Position numbers and translations under genes: made by a program. Under the pieces are notes generated by a model. The model had not been told where the DNA came from. It did no database searches and was given only the letters and a program-made list of their open reading frames with translations. 64,000 nt of DNA from Yersinia kristensenii (lineage in GTDB: Bacteria; Pseudomonadota; Gammaproteobacteria; Enterobacterales; Enterobacteriaceae). Positions 38,081 to 48,362 of the stretch are shown here, piece after piece (positions within the stretch are counted from its first letter, which is position 1; every line of letters starts with the position of its first letter). The stretch lies in NCBI RefSeq assembly GCF_900460525.1, contig NZ_UHIY01000001.1, positions 2,170,001-2,234,000 on the forward strand, written 5' to 3'.

Positions 38081-38797
38081 ATGAAAAAAAGTTTATTGCT
38101 GCTGCCGATTATTATCGCTGCCCTCACTGGTCTGGCTCATGCGGATGATGCCGCTATCCAACAAACACTGAAAAAATTGGATATCCAAAACGCCGACATT
38201 CAACCTTCACCTATCCCTGGATTAAGTACAGTGATGACTGATAGCGGTGCGCTTTATATTGCCGCCGACGGCAAACATCTGTTGCAAGGGCCACTGTATG
38301 ACGTGAGTGGTAATCAACCGGTGAATGTAACTAATCAGGCGCTGCTGAAAAAGTTGGAAGCATTGAGCGGCGAAATGATTGTGTATAAAGCGCCACAGGA
38401 GAAACACGTTGTCACGGTGTTTACCGATATCACCTGCGGCTATTGCCATAAGTTACACGAACAGATGAGCGACTATAATGCGCTGGGGATTACCGTGCGG
38501 TATTTAGCCTTCCCGCGTCAGGGGTTGAGCTCTCAGGCAGAAAAAGACATGCGTTCTATCTGGTGTATGGCTGATCGCAATAAAGCTTTTGATGATGCAA
38601 TGAAAGGTAGCGCGATATCACCGGCTACCTGTAAAACTGATATTTCTGAACACTATAAACTCGGTGTTCAGTTTGGTATTCAGGGTACACCGGCTATTGT
38701 GCTGCAAAATGGCACTATCGTTCCGGGATATCTGGAGCCGAAAGAAATGCTACAGATGCTGAATAAGCATCAGGCTTCCTCAAAAGTGGCGGGTTAA
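38081..38797 (+). CDS. dsbC: Thiol:disulfide interchange protein DsbC
   Basis: The 238-residue periplasmic protein isomerises wrong disulfides. A signal peptide ends at LAHA (cleavage after A21). The N-terminal dimerisation domain is followed by a thioredoxin fold with active-site CGYC (C119, C122) and the structural pair in IWCMADRN and SPATCK. A cis-proline TPAIV is present. It lies 49 bases after xerD and 6 bases before recJ. Confidence 0.97.
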   Translation: MKKSLLLLPIIIAALTGLAHADDAAIQQTLKKLDIQNADIQPSPIPGLSTVMTDSGALYIAADGKHLLQGPLYDVSGNQPVNVTNQALLKKLEALSGEMIVYKAPQEKHVVTVFTDITCGYCHKLHEQMSDYNALGITVRYLAFPRQGLSSQAEKDMRSIWCMADRNKAFDDAMKGSAISPATCKTDISEHYKLGVQFGIQGTPAIVLQNGTIVPGYLEPKEMLQMLNKHQASSKVAG

Positions 38798-38803
38798 TCA
38801 CCC

Positions 38804-40537
38804 GTGACATTGAAAACTCAGCTTCGCCGTCGTGAGGCGGCTGATGATAGCCACTTGCCTGTGCAGTTACACCCGCTGTTGCGCCGTCTCTATGCCAGCC
38901 GTGGGGTAAAAAGTGCCGAGGAACTTGAACGTGGTGTAAAAGGCTTACTTGCATGGCAGCAACTCGACGGGATTGATGCCGGTGTTACTCTGTTGCAGCA
39001 AGCATTGGCGGATCGACGGCGTATCGTGATTGTCGGTGATTTTGATGCCGATGGCGCGACTAGCACGGCGCTGGCAGTACTGGCGTTGCGCAGCATGGGC
39101 GGCAACAATGTTGATTATCTGGTGCCCAACCGTTTTGACGATGGCTACGGGCTTAGCCCCGAAGTCGTCGAGCAAGTTGCCGCCCGCGGGGCAGAATTGA
39201 TTGTCACTGTTGATAACGGTATTTCTTCCCATGCAGGAGTGGAGTTGGCTCATGCCATGGGTATCCAAGTGTTGGTGACCGACCACCATCTACCGGGTGA
39301 AACCTTACCAGCAGCCGAAGCTATCATTAACCCGAATTTGACCGGATGTGATTTTCTCTCCAAATCACTGGCCGGAGTGGGTGTTACGTTTTATCTGATG
39401 CTGGCGTTACGTGCTCGTCTCAGAGACAGCGGTTGGTTTGAGCAACGCGCTTTAGCGGTACCTAATTTAGCTGAATTGCTGGATTTGGTGGCATTGGGTA
39501 CGGTAGCTGATGTGGTGCCATTGGATGCCAATAACCGGATTTTGGTGCATCAAGGGCTAAGCCGTATTCGTGCAGGAAAATGTCGCCCGGGGATTCGCGC
39601 ATTATTGGAAGTTGCCAACCGGGATGCTCGCCAGTTGGCGGCAAACGATCTGGGTTTCTCCCTTGGCCCACGGCTCAATGCTGCCGGGCGTCTGGATGAT
39701 ATGTCCATCGGGGTAGCATTGTTACTTAGCGATGATATTGCTCAGGCCAGAGCACTGGCAATCGACCTTGATGCGCTAAATCAAACGCGCCGCGAGATAG
39801 AACAAGGTATGCAAGTTGAAGCTTTGCAACTGTGTGACCAATTAGAGCGAACCAGCACAGAATTACCTTACGGTATCGCGATGTACCATCCAGAGTGGCA
39901 TCAAGGGGTAGTCGGGATTCTAGCTTCACGCATTAAAGAGCGTTTTCACCGGCCAGTGATTGCCTTTGCCCCAGCCGGTGACGGGTTATTGAAAGGTTCG
40001 GGGCGCAGTGTAGCTGGTTTGCATATGCGCGATGCTCTGGAGCGCTTGGATACCTTGAACCCAGGGCTGATGCTAAAGTTTGGCGGCCATGCCATGGCGG
40101 CGGGACTATCGTTGGAGCAGGATAAGTTCGATGAATTCCGTCAGCGCTTTGCAGATTTAGTCGGTGAATGGATGGATGCCTCACAGTTAGAGGGCGTTAT
40201 CTGGTCAGACGGCGAACTGAAAGGCAACGAATTATCGCTGGAAACCGCAGAGTTACTGCGTGATGGTGGCCCATGGGGGCAATCTTTCCCGGAACCCACA
40301 TTTGACGGGAAATTTCGCATTTTGCAACAACGGCTGGTGGGCGAGCGTCACCTGAAGCTGATGATTGAACCCTTGAATGGCGGGCCTCTGCTGGATGCTA
40401 TCGCCTTTAATATTGATACCACTTTATGGCCTGACAGTAGCGTGCGTGAAGTTAAGCTAGCTTATAAACTCGATATTAATGAATATCGCGGCAATCGCAG
40501 TGTGCAATTGCTGGTTCAGCACTTATGGCCTTATTAG
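38804..40537 (+). CDS. recJ: Single-strand-specific 5'-3' exonuclease RecJ
   Basis: The 577-residue DHH-family nuclease acts in recombination and mismatch repair. Conserved motifs: VGDFDADGATSTALAV (DHH motif I), VTVDNGISSHAG, VTDHHLPGE (DHH) and LKFGGHAMAAG (DHHA1, about 415). E. coli RecJ has the same length (577). The start is the GTG at 38804, six bases after the dsbC stop; a TTG at 38810 is the only close alternative. The weak start fits the low expression known for RecJ. Confidence 0.96.
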   Translation: MTLKTQLRRREAADDSHLPVQLHPLLRRLYASRGVKSAEELERGVKGLLAWQQLDGIDAGVTLLQQALADRRRIVIVGDFDADGATSTALAVLALRSMGGNNVDYLVPNRFDDGYGLSPEVVEQVAARGAELIVTVDNGISSHAGVELAHAMGIQVLVTDHHLPGETLPAAEAIINPNLTGCDFLSKSLAGVGVTFYLMLALRARLRDSGWFEQRALAVPNLAELLDLVALGTVADVVPLDANNRILVHQGLSRIRAGKCRPGIRALLEVANRDARQLAANDLGFSLGPRLNAAGRLDDMSIGVALLLSDDIAQARALAIDLDALNQTRREIEQGMQVEALQLCDQLERTSTELPYGIAMYHPEWHQGVVGILASRIKERFHRPVIAFAPAGDGLLKGSGRSVAGLHMRDALERLDTLNPGLMLKFGGHAMAAGLSLEQDKFDEFRQRFADLVGEWMDASQLEGVIWSDGELKGNELSLETAELLRDGGPWGQSFPEPTFDGKFRILQQRLVGERHLKLMIEPLNGGPLLDAIAFNIDTTLWPDSSVREVKLAYKLDINEYRGNRSVQLLVQHLWPY

Positions 40538-40555
40538 TTAGCTACAATATTGTTC

Positions 40556-40740
40556 TATACCCAAATTAGTTGGTGTTGCAGCAAGGCGGCCGACCAATGA
40601 CCAATTGGTCGGGAACCCATTTGAACAGCATTTATGCTAGCCCGCTGGGTGAGCCTCAAGGATGAGCTGACATTAGTCAGTGATTCGGGTGAGAGAGAGC
40701 CGCTAACACAGCCGCAGCAGCAAATAGAAAGGGGATAGCT
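40556..40740. repeat. ERIC-related repeat, second family (copy 3, expanded)
   Basis: Read on the minus strand the element shows the TTAGCGGCTCTCTCTCACCC, AATCACTGACTAATGTCAGC and CTCATC blocks seen at 16.8 and 29.8 kb, ending GCCTTGCTGCAACACC...GGGTATA. About 50 extra bases separate CTCATC from CTTGCTGC. They include the hairpin CCGACCAAT-GACCA-ATTGGTCGG (40590-40612). It fills most of the 304-base recJ-prfB gap. Confidence 0.65.
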
Positions 40741-40841
40741 ATAAATACAGTCAACTTGCTATAAACCGCCGTACAGATCCGTTAGAATTACGGGTTCTAA
40801 TGACATTCCGTCATCTACGACTTAACGTAAGACTTTAAATT

Positions 40842-41940
40842 ATGTTTGAAATAAACCCGGTAAAAAACCGAATTCAGGACTTGTCTGATCGGACTGCCGT
40901 TCTTAGGGGGTATCTTTGACTATGATGCCAAGAAAGAGCGGCTGGAAGAAGTAAACGCGGAGCTGGAACAGCCCGACGTCTGGAATGAACCTGAGCGCGC
41001 CCAAGCGCTGGGTAAAGAGCGTTCAGCGCTAGAAGAGATTGTCACCACCATTGATCAACTGGATCAGGGGATGGAGGACGTGACTGGCTTGCTGGAGTTG
41101 GCTATCGAAGCTGACGATGAAGAGACATTTAATGAAGCAGTTGCTGAGTTAGATATCCTTGATGGCAAGCTAGGCCAACTTGAATTCCGCCGCATGTTCT
41201 CCGGTGAATATGATAGCGCCAACTGTTATCTGGATCTGCAAGCTGGCTCCGGTGGTACAGAAGCTCAAGATTGGGCCAGCATGTTGTTGCGCATGTACTT
41301 ACGTTGGGCAGAAGCTAAAGGTTTCAAAACCGAAATTATTGAAGAATCTGATGGTGATGTTGCGGGCCTGAAGTCTGCCACTATTAAGATAATTGGTGAA
41401 TATGCGTTTGGTTGGTTACGCACTGAAACTGGCGTACATCGCCTGGTTCGTAAAAGCCCATTTGACTCCGGCGGCCGTCGTCATACTTCTTTCAGTTCTG
41501 CTTTTGTCTATCCAGAAGTTGATGACGATATTGATATCGAAATCAACCCGGCGGATTTGCGTATTGACGTTTACCGCGCATCTGGTGCGGGTGGTCAGCA
41601 CGTCAACAAAACGGAATCTGCGGTGCGTATTACCCATATTCCGACCAATATTGTGACTCAGTGCCAGAATGACCGTTCTCAGCATAAGAACAAAGATCAA
41701 GCCATGAAACAGCTGAAAGCGAAGCTGTATGAGTTTGAGATGCAAAAGAAAAATGCTGATAAACAGATGCTGGAAGATAATAAGTCCGATATTGGTTGGG
41801 GTAGTCAGATCCGTTCTTATGTACTGGATGACTCCCGAATCAAAGATTTGCGTACTGGTGTGGAAACACGCAACACGCAAGCGGTACTAGATGGCGATTT
41901 GGACAAATTCATTGAAGCAAGTTTAAAAGCTGGGCTATAA
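40842..41940 (+). CDS. prfB: Peptide chain release factor 2 (programmed +1 frameshift)
   Basis: Translation starts at ATG 40842 ([18 protein letters not shown]). After codon 25 (CTT, 40914-40916) the ribosome meets TGA (40917-40919) and must shift +1 to read GAC at 40918, giving a 365-residue protein, the same as E. coli RF2. The shift supplies autoregulation: scarce RF2 favours shifting. The stop-codon-recognising SPF (205-207) and the peptidyl-hydrolysis GGQ (250-252) are intact. It forms an operon with lysS, 22 bases downstream. A naive gene caller will miss the first 25 codons and may start at ATG 41071. Confidence 0.98.
40905..40920 (+). promoter_or_regulatory. RF2 frameshift site
   Basis: AGGGGG (40905-40910), an internal Shine-Dalgarno-like element, is followed by TAT, the slippery CTT and TGAC. 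Spacing and sequence are identical to the classical enterobacterial prfB site. Confidence 0.97.
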
Positions 41941-41953
41941 AGCTGGGCTATAA
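41928..41953 (+). repeat. Perfect 13-base tandem duplication across the prfB stop codon
   Basis: AGCTGGGCTATAA occurs twice back to back (41928-41940 and 41941-41953). The first copy holds the last codons and stop of prfB; the second lies in the prfB-lysS gap next to the lysS ribosome site (AAGGAACTGAG). It lengthens that gap by exactly 13 bases without changing either protein. Confidence 0.9.
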
Positions 41954-41962
41954 GGAACTGAG

Positions 41963-43480
41963 ATGTCAGAGCAAAAACCACAAGTCGCTGAGCAAGCGCA
42001 AGAACTTAATAGTGAGTTACAAGCTCGTCGGGAAAAACTAGCTGCACTGCGGGATAAGGGGATCGCTTTCCCTAATGATTTCCGCCGTGAGCATCTCTCT
42101 GACCAGCTACATGCTGAGTACGGCAGCAAAGAGAATGAAGAATTAGAAGCGCTGAATATAGAAGTTACTGTTGCTGGCCGTATGATGACTCGCCGTATTA
42201 TGGGGAAAGCATCATTTGTAACGCTGCAAGATGTCGGTGGCCGTATTCAACTGTACGTTTCCCGTGATGACCTGCCGGAAGGCGTGTATAACGAAGAATT
42301 TAAAAAGTGGGATCTGGGGGATATCCTGGGTGCGCGCGGTAAGTTATTCAAAACTAAAACCGGTGAGCTGTCTATCCATTGTAGCGAACTGCGTTTGCTG
42401 ACCAAAGCACTGCGCCCGTTGCCGGATAAATTCCACGGTCTGGCTGATCAAGAAACTCGCTACCGCCAGCGTTATTTAGATCTTATTGCTAACGACGAAT
42501 CTCGGAATACATTCAAAGTTCGTTCGCAAGTTATGGCTGGTATTCGCAGCTTTATGGTGGAAAAAGGCTTCATGGAAGTCGAAACGCCTATGATGCAAGT
42601 GATCCCCGGCGGTGCTTCAGCACGTCCGTTTGTGACTCATCACAATGCGCTGGATATCGATATGTACTTACGCATCGCGCCAGAGTTGTATCTGAAGCGC
42701 CTGGTTGTCGGTGGATTTGAACGAGTGTTCGAAATCAACCGTAACTTCCGTAATGAAGGCGTTTCGCCGCGTCATAACCCAGAGTTCACCATGATGGAAC
42801 TCTATATGGCTTATGCGGATTACAAAGATCTGATTGTGTTGACCGAAGAGTTATTCCGTACTTTGACGGAAAAAGTATTGGGCAGCAGTGTGGTGCAGTA
42901 TGGCGACCAGACCTTCGATTTTGGTAAGCCTTTCGCTAAATTGACCATGAAAGAAGCTATCTGCAAATACCGTCCAGAAACCAATGTGGCAGATTTGGAC
43001 GATATGGACAAAGCTGTGGCAATTGCCGAGTCATTGGGTATTAAAGTTGAGAAAAGCTGGGGCTTGGGCCGTGTTCAATGTGAAATTTTCGAAGAGACTG
43101 CCGAGAGCCATCTGATTCAGCCAACTTTCATCACTGAATATCCAGCAGAAGTTTCACCGTTGGCACGTCGTAATGATGATAATCCAGAAATCACTGACCG
43201 TTTTGAATTCTTTATTGGTGGTCGTGAGATTGGTAACGGTTTCTCCGAGCTGAATGATGCTGAAGATCAGGCACAGCGCTTTGCTGATCAGGTTAGCGCC
43301 AAAGAAGCTGGTGATGATGAAGCGATGTTCTACGACGAAGACTATGTTACTGCACTGGAACATGGCTTGCCGCCGACCGCGGGGCTGGGCATTGGTATTG
43401 ACCGTATGGTAATGCTGTTTACCAACAGCCATACTATCCGCGATGTCATTTTGTTCCCGGCGATGCGTCCGATAAAATAA
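41963..43480 (+). CDS. lysS: Lysyl-tRNA synthetase
   Basis: The 505-residue class II synthetase charges tRNA-Lys. The N-terminal OB-fold anticodon-binding domain (about 65-150, with [20 protein letters not shown]) precedes the catalytic core. Motif 2 is [19 protein letters not shown] and motif 3 is [12 protein letters not shown] near the end. Length equals E. coli LysS. Second gene of the prfB-lysS operon, which is conserved. A terminator follows at 43509. Confidence 0.98.
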   Translation: MSEQKPQVAEQAQELNSELQARREKLAALRDKGIAFPNDFRREHLSDQLHAEYGSKENEELEALNIEVTVAGRMMTRRIMGKASFVTLQDVGGRIQLYVSRDDLPEGVYNEEFKKWDLGDILGARGKLFKTKTGELSIHCSELRLLTKALRPLPDKFHGLADQETRYRQRYLDLIANDESRNTFKVRSQVMAGIRSFMVEKGFMEVETPMMQVIPGGASARPFVTHHNALDIDMYLRIAPELYLKRLVVGGFERVFEINRNFRNEGVSPRHNPEFTMMELYMAYADYKDLIVLTEELFRTLTEKVLGSSVVQYGDQTFDFGKPFAKLTMKEAICKYRPETNVADLDDMDKAVAIAESLGIKVEKSWGLGRVQCEIFEETAESHLIQPTFITEYPAEVSPLARRNDDNPEITDRFEFFIGGREIGNGFSELNDAEDQAQRFADQVSAKEAGDDEAMFYDEDYVTALEHGLPPTAGLGIGIDRMVMLFTNSHTIRDVILFPAMRPIK

Positions 43481-43508
43481 GTTGCTTCGGTTAACAGTAA
43501 ATCTGATT

Positions 43509-43531
43509 AGGGCGCTACGGTGCCCTTTTTA
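43509..43531 (+). terminator. Rho-independent terminator after lysS
   Basis: AGGGC and GCCCT pair around GCTACGGT (two more weak pairs possible), followed by TTTTA, 29 bases after the stop. Confidence 0.85.
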
Positions 43532-43607
43532 CTAAGCAAAAATAGCGGTAGTTATACTTTGTTTAATCTAATTGCTTAAAATACCGGCGCTTAGACTATA
43601 TCTTCAC

Positions 43608-43635
43608 TTGCCCATGCCAAAGAACCGGTTATAAT
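43608..43635 (+). promoter_or_regulatory. Promoter of the tRNA-Gly gene
   Basis: TTGCCC (43608-43613), a 16-base spacer and a perfect TATAAT (43630-43635) place the start near 43642, about 11 bases before the mature tRNA. The discriminator is C-rich, typical of stringently controlled tRNA promoters. Confidence 0.75.
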
Positions 43636-43652
43636 GCAAACCGCACACCGAA

Positions 43653-43726
43653 GCGGGTGTAGTTCAATGGTAGAACGAGAGCTTCCCAAGCTCTATACGA
43701 GGGTTCGATTCCCTTCACCCGCTCCA
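43653..43726 (+). tRNA. glyU: tRNA-Gly(CCC)
   Basis: The 74-base gene folds as a standard cloverleaf: acceptor GCGGGTG/CACCCGC, D-loop GTTCAATGGTAGAAC, anticodon stem AGAGC/GCTCT with loop TTCCCAA (anticodon CCC, reading GGG), T-loop GGGTTCGATTCCC, and encoded CCA. It is the E. coli glyU sequence with few changes. It marks the border between core genes and the accessory block that follows. Confidence 0.97.
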
Positions 43727-43880
43727 ATCTAACGTCTCGCAGTATCTCCCGAAGTCCATCAAACCCAGTAAATCTGCACTTATGCTCACACGGACATATT
43801 TTTCAGAGTCCACATTCTGCTATTTCCGGCGGCAGTCACGAACCTGAATGTGCCATATGCACGCCGGATGTTTAGCCCTC

Positions 43881-44792
43881 TTACAGTGACAGCCGTGGTA
43901 GCCAAGCCGCGCCGCGCACGCCGCTGGAGTCGCCATGAACCGCTTTGCGAATAGGGGTATCGCACTCGCCACCAAACACATATTGCGGTAGTAGCTGTGG
44001 CAAGGTGGTATACAGGCGATCGACATTGCTCATGCCGCCGCCCAGAACAATCACACCGGGATCGAGGATATTTACCAGTGCGGCCAATGCTTTTGCTAGC
44101 CGCCGCTCGTAATACTGTATCGCCTGCTCCGCGTATGTTTCACCCTGTGCCAGCCGTGCAATAATCTCGTTTCCTTTCAGATGGTTGCCGCTGAGTCGTT
44201 GATAAGTTCTCTCAAAACCGGTGCCGGAAATAAAGGTTTCATTACAGCCTGCTTTGCCACAATAACAGGGAACCTCACGTAGATAATGCTGTTCTTCTTC
44301 ATCGGGCCAGGGCAGGGGATTATGGCCCCATTCGCCCGCCACGCCATTATCGCCCACATAAATACCCTGTTTTACCGCCACGCCGCCGCCACAGCCAGTG
44401 CCGATAATGACGGCAAATACCACCTTATACCCGGCGCCCGCACCGTCAGCGGCTTCGGATATAGCAAGGCAGTTAGCATCGTTGGCGACGATCACTTGCC
44501 GTTTTAGTCGCGCGGAAAGATCACTGTGTAATGGCTGGCCATTCAACCACACCGAATTGGCATTTTTCACCTTGCCGGTATGGCGGGAAATGGTACCCGG
44601 AATACCCACGCCCACTGTTCCTTGCCTGCCCACACTGTTTTCTGCCAGCAGCACCAGTTCAGCGATAGTTTGTATGGTGGCGATGTAATCGTTTTTCGGG
44701 GTGGGTACCCGATGACGGAAATGTTCTACACCCTGGTCATCCAGTGCAATAACCTCGGTTTTGGTGCCACCCAGATCGATGCCAATCATCAT
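43881..44792 (-). CDS. ROK-family sugar kinase, Mak (manno/fructokinase)-like
   Basis: The 303-residue protein is a ROK kinase: phosphate loop [14 protein letters not shown] at the N-terminus, catalytic Asp in VANDANCLA (about 105), GEWGHNPLP, and the zinc motif [10 protein letters not shown]. It is close to E. coli Mak (302 aa), which phosphorylates fructose and mannose; [14 protein letters not shown] at the C-terminus also agrees. Its place as last gene of an ABC sugar-uptake operon, overlapping the permease gene by four bases, suggests it phosphorylates the imported sugar. The true substrate is unknown. A second in-frame ATG at 44789 is equally possible as start. Confidence 0.88.
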   Translation of the reverse strand: MMIGIDLGGTKTEVIALDDQGVEHFRHRVPTPKNDYIATIQTIAELVLLAENSVGRQGTVGVGIPGTISRHTGKVKNANSVWLNGQPLHSDLSARLKRQVIVANDANCLAISEAADGAGAGYKVVFAVIIGTGCGGGVAVKQGIYVGDNGVAGEWGHNPLPWPDEEEQHYLREVPCYCGKAGCNETFISGTGFERTYQRLSGNHLKGNEIIARLAQGETYAEQAIQYYERRLAKALAALVNILDPGVIVLGGGMSNVDRLYTTLPQLLPQYVFGGECDTPIRKAVHGDSSGVRGAAWLPRLSL

Positions 44793-45811
44793 GATGCTTT
44801 TTCCTTGTTTTTCATTCGCTGTTTTAACTGCGAAAACAGGCTACGGAATACCACGATAAAGATAATAAGCGCGCCCCAAGTAGCGGTTATCATAAAGGGA
44901 TCAAGGCGCATCAGGTTGAGCCCGCTGGAGATGATTTGTAAAATGATCACCGCCAGTACTACGCCGGAGATACGGCCAAATCCACCAAATGGGCTGACTT
45001 TCCCCAGAAATGCCGCCAGCACCGCCACCAACAAATAAGAGTCGGCATAGCTGGCTTTCACCGAGTTGAGCTGGCCTATCATTACCAGTGATGTCAGTGC
45101 GGCAAAACAGGATGAGAAGGCATATTGCATCACGCTGGTTTTCACCAGACTGATGCCAGAATACTGGGTTGCCGTGGGATTTGACCCCATCATGTACAAA
45201 CTAAAACCAAAACGCGTTTTGTTCAGAATGATGGCCGCCGCCACACTAGCCAGTAGAAATAGAATCAGCGCATTAGGCAGGCCGAAGCTATCGCCATTCC
45301 CAATATTGAGCAGGATGTCGGGGAAGCCGGATAGGGTGTAGCCCTTGGTCAGCACCACGTTAATACCGGAGATCAAGGTCATCGTGCCCAGAGTCACCAG
45401 AATATCCGGGATCTTGAGGAGTGAAATCAGCAACCCATTGATCACCCCCACCAGCAAGCAGCTCAGCAGCCCCAGCGCAATAGCCAGCAGAATAATTTCA
45501 TTGCTGGCAGTGCTCATCTGACCGTTGGCAAAATGCTGCAAGCACAGTGCAATCACAATGCCGTTTAGGTTGGCGGTGGCGATAATAGATAAATTAATCC
45601 CGCCGGAAAGCATTGAAATCATCATCCCGATGGCTAAAAGGCCAATAATCGGTAGCTGATAGGCCATCGATAGCAGATTTTGCGGGCGGATAAAACGTTC
45701 GCCATTGAGCGCGAACATCAGTAAGAACGCCCCGATAAGAACCAGATAGAGCGACAGGTTTTCCGAAAAGATCGCAGAAAGACGCAATCTTGCTGGTGTA
45801 TGGGTTTTCAT
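44789..45811 (-). CDS. Sugar ABC transporter permease (RbsC-like), second subunit
   Basis: The 340-residue protein has 8-10 hydrophobic segments and the RbsC/LsrC-family pattern [14 protein letters not shown] (about 65) and [20 protein letters not shown]. It is an inner-membrane subunit of a ribose-type importer. I chose ATG 45811 because GAGGAACGGAACC precedes it; an ATG at 45826 overlaps the upstream stop codon. It lies between the other permease and the kinase with overlapping ends, so the genes are co-translated. Two different permeases indicate a heterodimeric channel, as in LsrC/LsrD. Confidence 0.9.
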   Translation of the reverse strand: MKTHTPARLRLSAIFSENLSLYLVLIGAFLLMFALNGERFIRPQNLLSMAYQLPIIGLLAIGMMISMLSGGINLSIIATANLNGIVIALCLQHFANGQMSTASNEIILLAIALGLLSCLLVGVINGLLISLLKIPDILVTLGTMTLISGINVVLTKGYTLSGFPDILLNIGNGDSFGLPNALILFLLASVAAAIILNKTRFGFSLYMMGSNPTATQYSGISLVKTSVMQYAFSSCFAALTSLVMIGQLNSVKASYADSYLLVAVLAAFLGKVSPFGGFGRISGVVLAVIILQIISSGLNLMRLDPFMITATWGALIIFIVVFRSLFSQLKQRMKNKEKAS

Positions 45812-45825
45812 GGTTCCGTTCCTCA

Positions 45826-46830
45826 TTATTCCACTACCACTCTGACCTGGGCCCGCTTTTGCCGGCGTATTTGCAGGGCATTCAGTGTGATACTGACCAG
45901 AATCACCAGGCCGGTGAACATGTTGTAGTAATACGGTGAGACTTTCAGTAGCGTCAGGCTGTTACTTAGGATAGCGAATAGCAGCACGCCCAGTAATGTG
46001 CCCAGTACGCTGCCGCGCCCACCGGTGACGGAGGCTCCTCCCAGTACCACGGCGGCAATCACTTGTAGCTCGGAGCCGACGATCGAGTTAGGGATAACCG
46101 TCTGTACGATGGATACCTGAATCAGACTGGCGAAGCCGGATACCGCACCGACGAAGGTATAGATAAATAGCGTGGTACGACGCAGGTTAAAGCCAACGCG
46201 CTCGGCTGATAGCGCATTGCCACCCACTGCGAAGATACTGCGCCCCAGCACGGTGTTTTTGAGGAAAAAGTGCAGGAAAATCGCCAGCATGAACCACAGG
46301 CAGGTCACCAGACTGAGCCCATACCAAGCCCCATTCGTGGCCTGCATCGGGAAGATTTTAATTTCCGCCAGTTGCAGCAGAGAGGGAGGAATGTCGTAGA
46401 TTAAATTGCCCTGCGTCACCACATATAAGGTGCCATAGAACAGACTGTTGGTGGCAATAGTGACAATGATTGCAGTTATCTTGAAGTAATAGATGAGCAC
46501 GCCGTTCAGCAGCCCCATCAAGGCTCCGAGGATCAAACTACAGGCGATCGCTAGCCAGATATTGTCCAGCCCAGCCTGTATGAACCAGAATACAACAACG
46601 TATTGCACCACCTGAGCGATGGCGGTGAAGGAGACATCAAAACCACCAGAGAGCAGCACCAGCATCACGCCGAGTGCGAAGATACCCAATACCGTCCAGG
46701 TTTTCAGTAGGCCGGTAATATTATCGAAAGTCATAAATGAGGGATTGATGCTGGTAATCACGATCGACAAGATCACGATCAATACCAGCAGCAGCGTTTC
46801 CCGTTTTTTGAAGAGATTTAATACGCCCAT
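45826..46830 (-). CDS. Sugar ABC transporter permease (RbsC-like), first subunit
   Basis: The 334-residue hydrophobic protein has the family motif VMLVLLSGGFDVSFTAIAQV (about 55) and the cytoplasmic EAA-like segment VVLGGASVTGGRGSVLGTLLG. GAGGTAACTTTG precedes ATG 46830. It is translationally adjacent to the second permease. Compared with LsrC/D and RbsC it is of normal length. Substrate cannot be deduced from the permease. Confidence 0.9.
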   Translation of the reverse strand: MGVLNLFKKRETLLLVLIVILSIVITSINPSFMTFDNITGLLKTWTVLGIFALGVMLVLLSGGFDVSFTAIAQVVQYVVVFWFIQAGLDNIWLAIACSLILGALMGLLNGVLIYYFKITAIIVTIATNSLFYGTLYVVTQGNLIYDIPPSLLQLAEIKIFPMQATNGAWYGLSLVTCLWFMLAIFLHFFLKNTVLGRSIFAVGGNALSAERVGFNLRRTTLFIYTFVGAVSGFASLIQVSIVQTVIPNSIVGSELQVIAAVVLGGASVTGGRGSVLGTLLGVLLFAILSNSLTLLKVSPYYYNMFTGLVILVSITLNALQIRRQKRAQVRVVVE

Positions 46831-46857
46831 CAAAGTTACCTCGGTCTGATGCCAGTA

Positions 46858-48339
46858 TTAATGGCTTTCCATTTCACGCAGTAGTGCATCGTTATCTACC
46901 TCGTCAGTAAGCCAACTTTTACCGAATCGACCACGGCGCATCATGATGATACGGTCACAGTTCGCCAGTAGCTCGGGCAGTTCGTCAGAGATAAAAATGA
47001 TGCCCATCCCTTCGCTAGCTTTAGCTCTAACGGTCTGATAGATGTAGCTTTTTGCGCCTACATCGATACCGACCGTTGGGCTGTCGAGGATGAATACTTT
47101 GGGTTTCATTGCCAGCCATTTTGCCAACACGACTTTTTGCTGGTTGCCGCCAGAGAGCATACGAATAGGTTTGGACTGGTTATCAAATTTCACCTGCATC
47201 CCTGTCAGATAGCCCGCCACCGCATCGCGCAGCTTGCCGCTGTCCAGTAGTTTTATTGGATTGAGATAATGATCCAACGTACAAATAGCGGCGTTGGCGG
47301 CAATACTTTGGTCCATTACCAGCCCTTGTAACAGGCGATCTTCGGGAACATAGGCGATGCCGTTTTTAACCGCATCCTGAATGCTTTTGATAGTGATAGG
47401 CTGGCCGTTCAGATGAATATCGCCGGACTGAGCCGGTTCAACACCAAATAATGCCATCGCCAATTCGGTACGTCCGGCACCGAGTAATCCGGCAATACCC
47501 AGCACTTCGCCCTGATGCAGATCGAAGCTGATATCCTGGAAACTGTTGTGTTTAGCGAGGTTGCGTACACTCAGCAGGACGGTATCACTGGCGTGTGACT
47601 GGTGCGTGGTGAACGCCAATTCATAACCCAGCATCATGTTCTCAATCTGGCCGCTGGTCAGGTTGCTGACCGGAACGGTATCGATAAGTTTGCCGTCACG
47701 CATCACTGTAATACGATCGCAAATCTCCAGCAGTTCATTGAGCTTATGACTGATGAAAATGAATGAGATGCCTTGCTCGCGTAAGCGGTACAGAATAGCA
47801 AACAGATTGTTTATTTCGGTACGGGTCAGCGCTGTAGTGGGTTCATCAAGGATGATCAATTTAGAGTCGTTAATCAGTGCACGGGCAATGGCCACCAACT
47901 GCTGTTTAGCAATGGGGAGTTCCTCTACCGTGGCCTCTAAATCAAGGGTAATACCTAGTTGTTGGACGATTTGCTGGGCTTTATTTTTAAACCGACCGGA
48001 GAACACAAAGGATTTTTTATCGTTCAGCATCTGGCTGATATAAATATTTTCCAGCACCGTCAGGTTAGGAAACAGTGACAAATCCTGATAAATGATACCG
48101 ATACCCTGTTGCGCGGCAGCAATGGCGTTGTATTTTTCAATCTGCTTACCGTTGATGGTCAGAATGCCGGAGTCATACTCCAGCACCCCGGCAATAATTT
48201 TCATCAACGTCGATTTACCACAGCCGTTTTCACCAACCAGCCCATGAACTTCCCCCTGGTTGATATCAAAGCTGACATCATTTAACGCAATCACACCATC
48301 AAAGGTTTTTGTGACGTGTTCAATGGATAAAAATTGCAT
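46858..48339 (-). CDS. Sugar ABC transporter ATPase (RbsA-type, double domain)
   Basis: The 493-residue protein has two fused ABC domains (about 1-235 and 250-493). The first carries Walker A GENGCGKST, where most relatives have GENGAGKST, and Walker B LIILDEPTTALT. The second has a degenerate Walker A (GLLGAGRTEL) and the clear signature LSGGNQQKVVLAKWL, as usual in RbsA/MglA proteins. It powers the importer. AGGGGGAATT precedes ATG 48339. It is separated from the binding-protein gene by 57 bases containing a strong hairpin. Confidence 0.92.
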   Translation of the reverse strand: MQFLSIEHVTKTFDGVIALNDVSFDINQGEVHGLVGENGCGKSTLMKIIAGVLEYDSGILTINGKQIEKYNAIAAAQQGIGIIYQDLSLFPNLTVLENIYISQMLNDKKSFVFSGRFKNKAQQIVQQLGITLDLEATVEELPIAKQQLVAIARALINDSKLIILDEPTTALTRTEINNLFAILYRLREQGISFIFISHKLNELLEICDRITVMRDGKLIDTVPVSNLTSGQIENMMLGYELAFTTHQSHASDTVLLSVRNLAKHNSFQDISFDLHQGEVLGIAGLLGAGRTELAMALFGVEPAQSGDIHLNGQPITIKSIQDAVKNGIAYVPEDRLLQGLVMDQSIAANAAICTLDHYLNPIKLLDSGKLRDAVAGYLTGMQVKFDNQSKPIRMLSGGNQQKVVLAKWLAMKPKVFILDSPTVGIDVGAKSYIYQTVRAKASEGMGIIFISDELPELLANCDRIIMMRRGRFGKSWLTDEVDNDALLREMESH

Positions 48340-48362
48340 AATTCCCCCTGGTGTGGGCGGAT

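Noticed and set aside
41071..41940. A shorter RF2 starting at ATG 41071
   Set aside because: The frameshift site and upstream codons from 40842 restore the full 365-residue protein.
43727..43880. Integrase remnant after the tRNA-Gly gene
   Set aside because: I considered it because of the location, but no frame shows integrase residues and no duplicated tRNA end was found.
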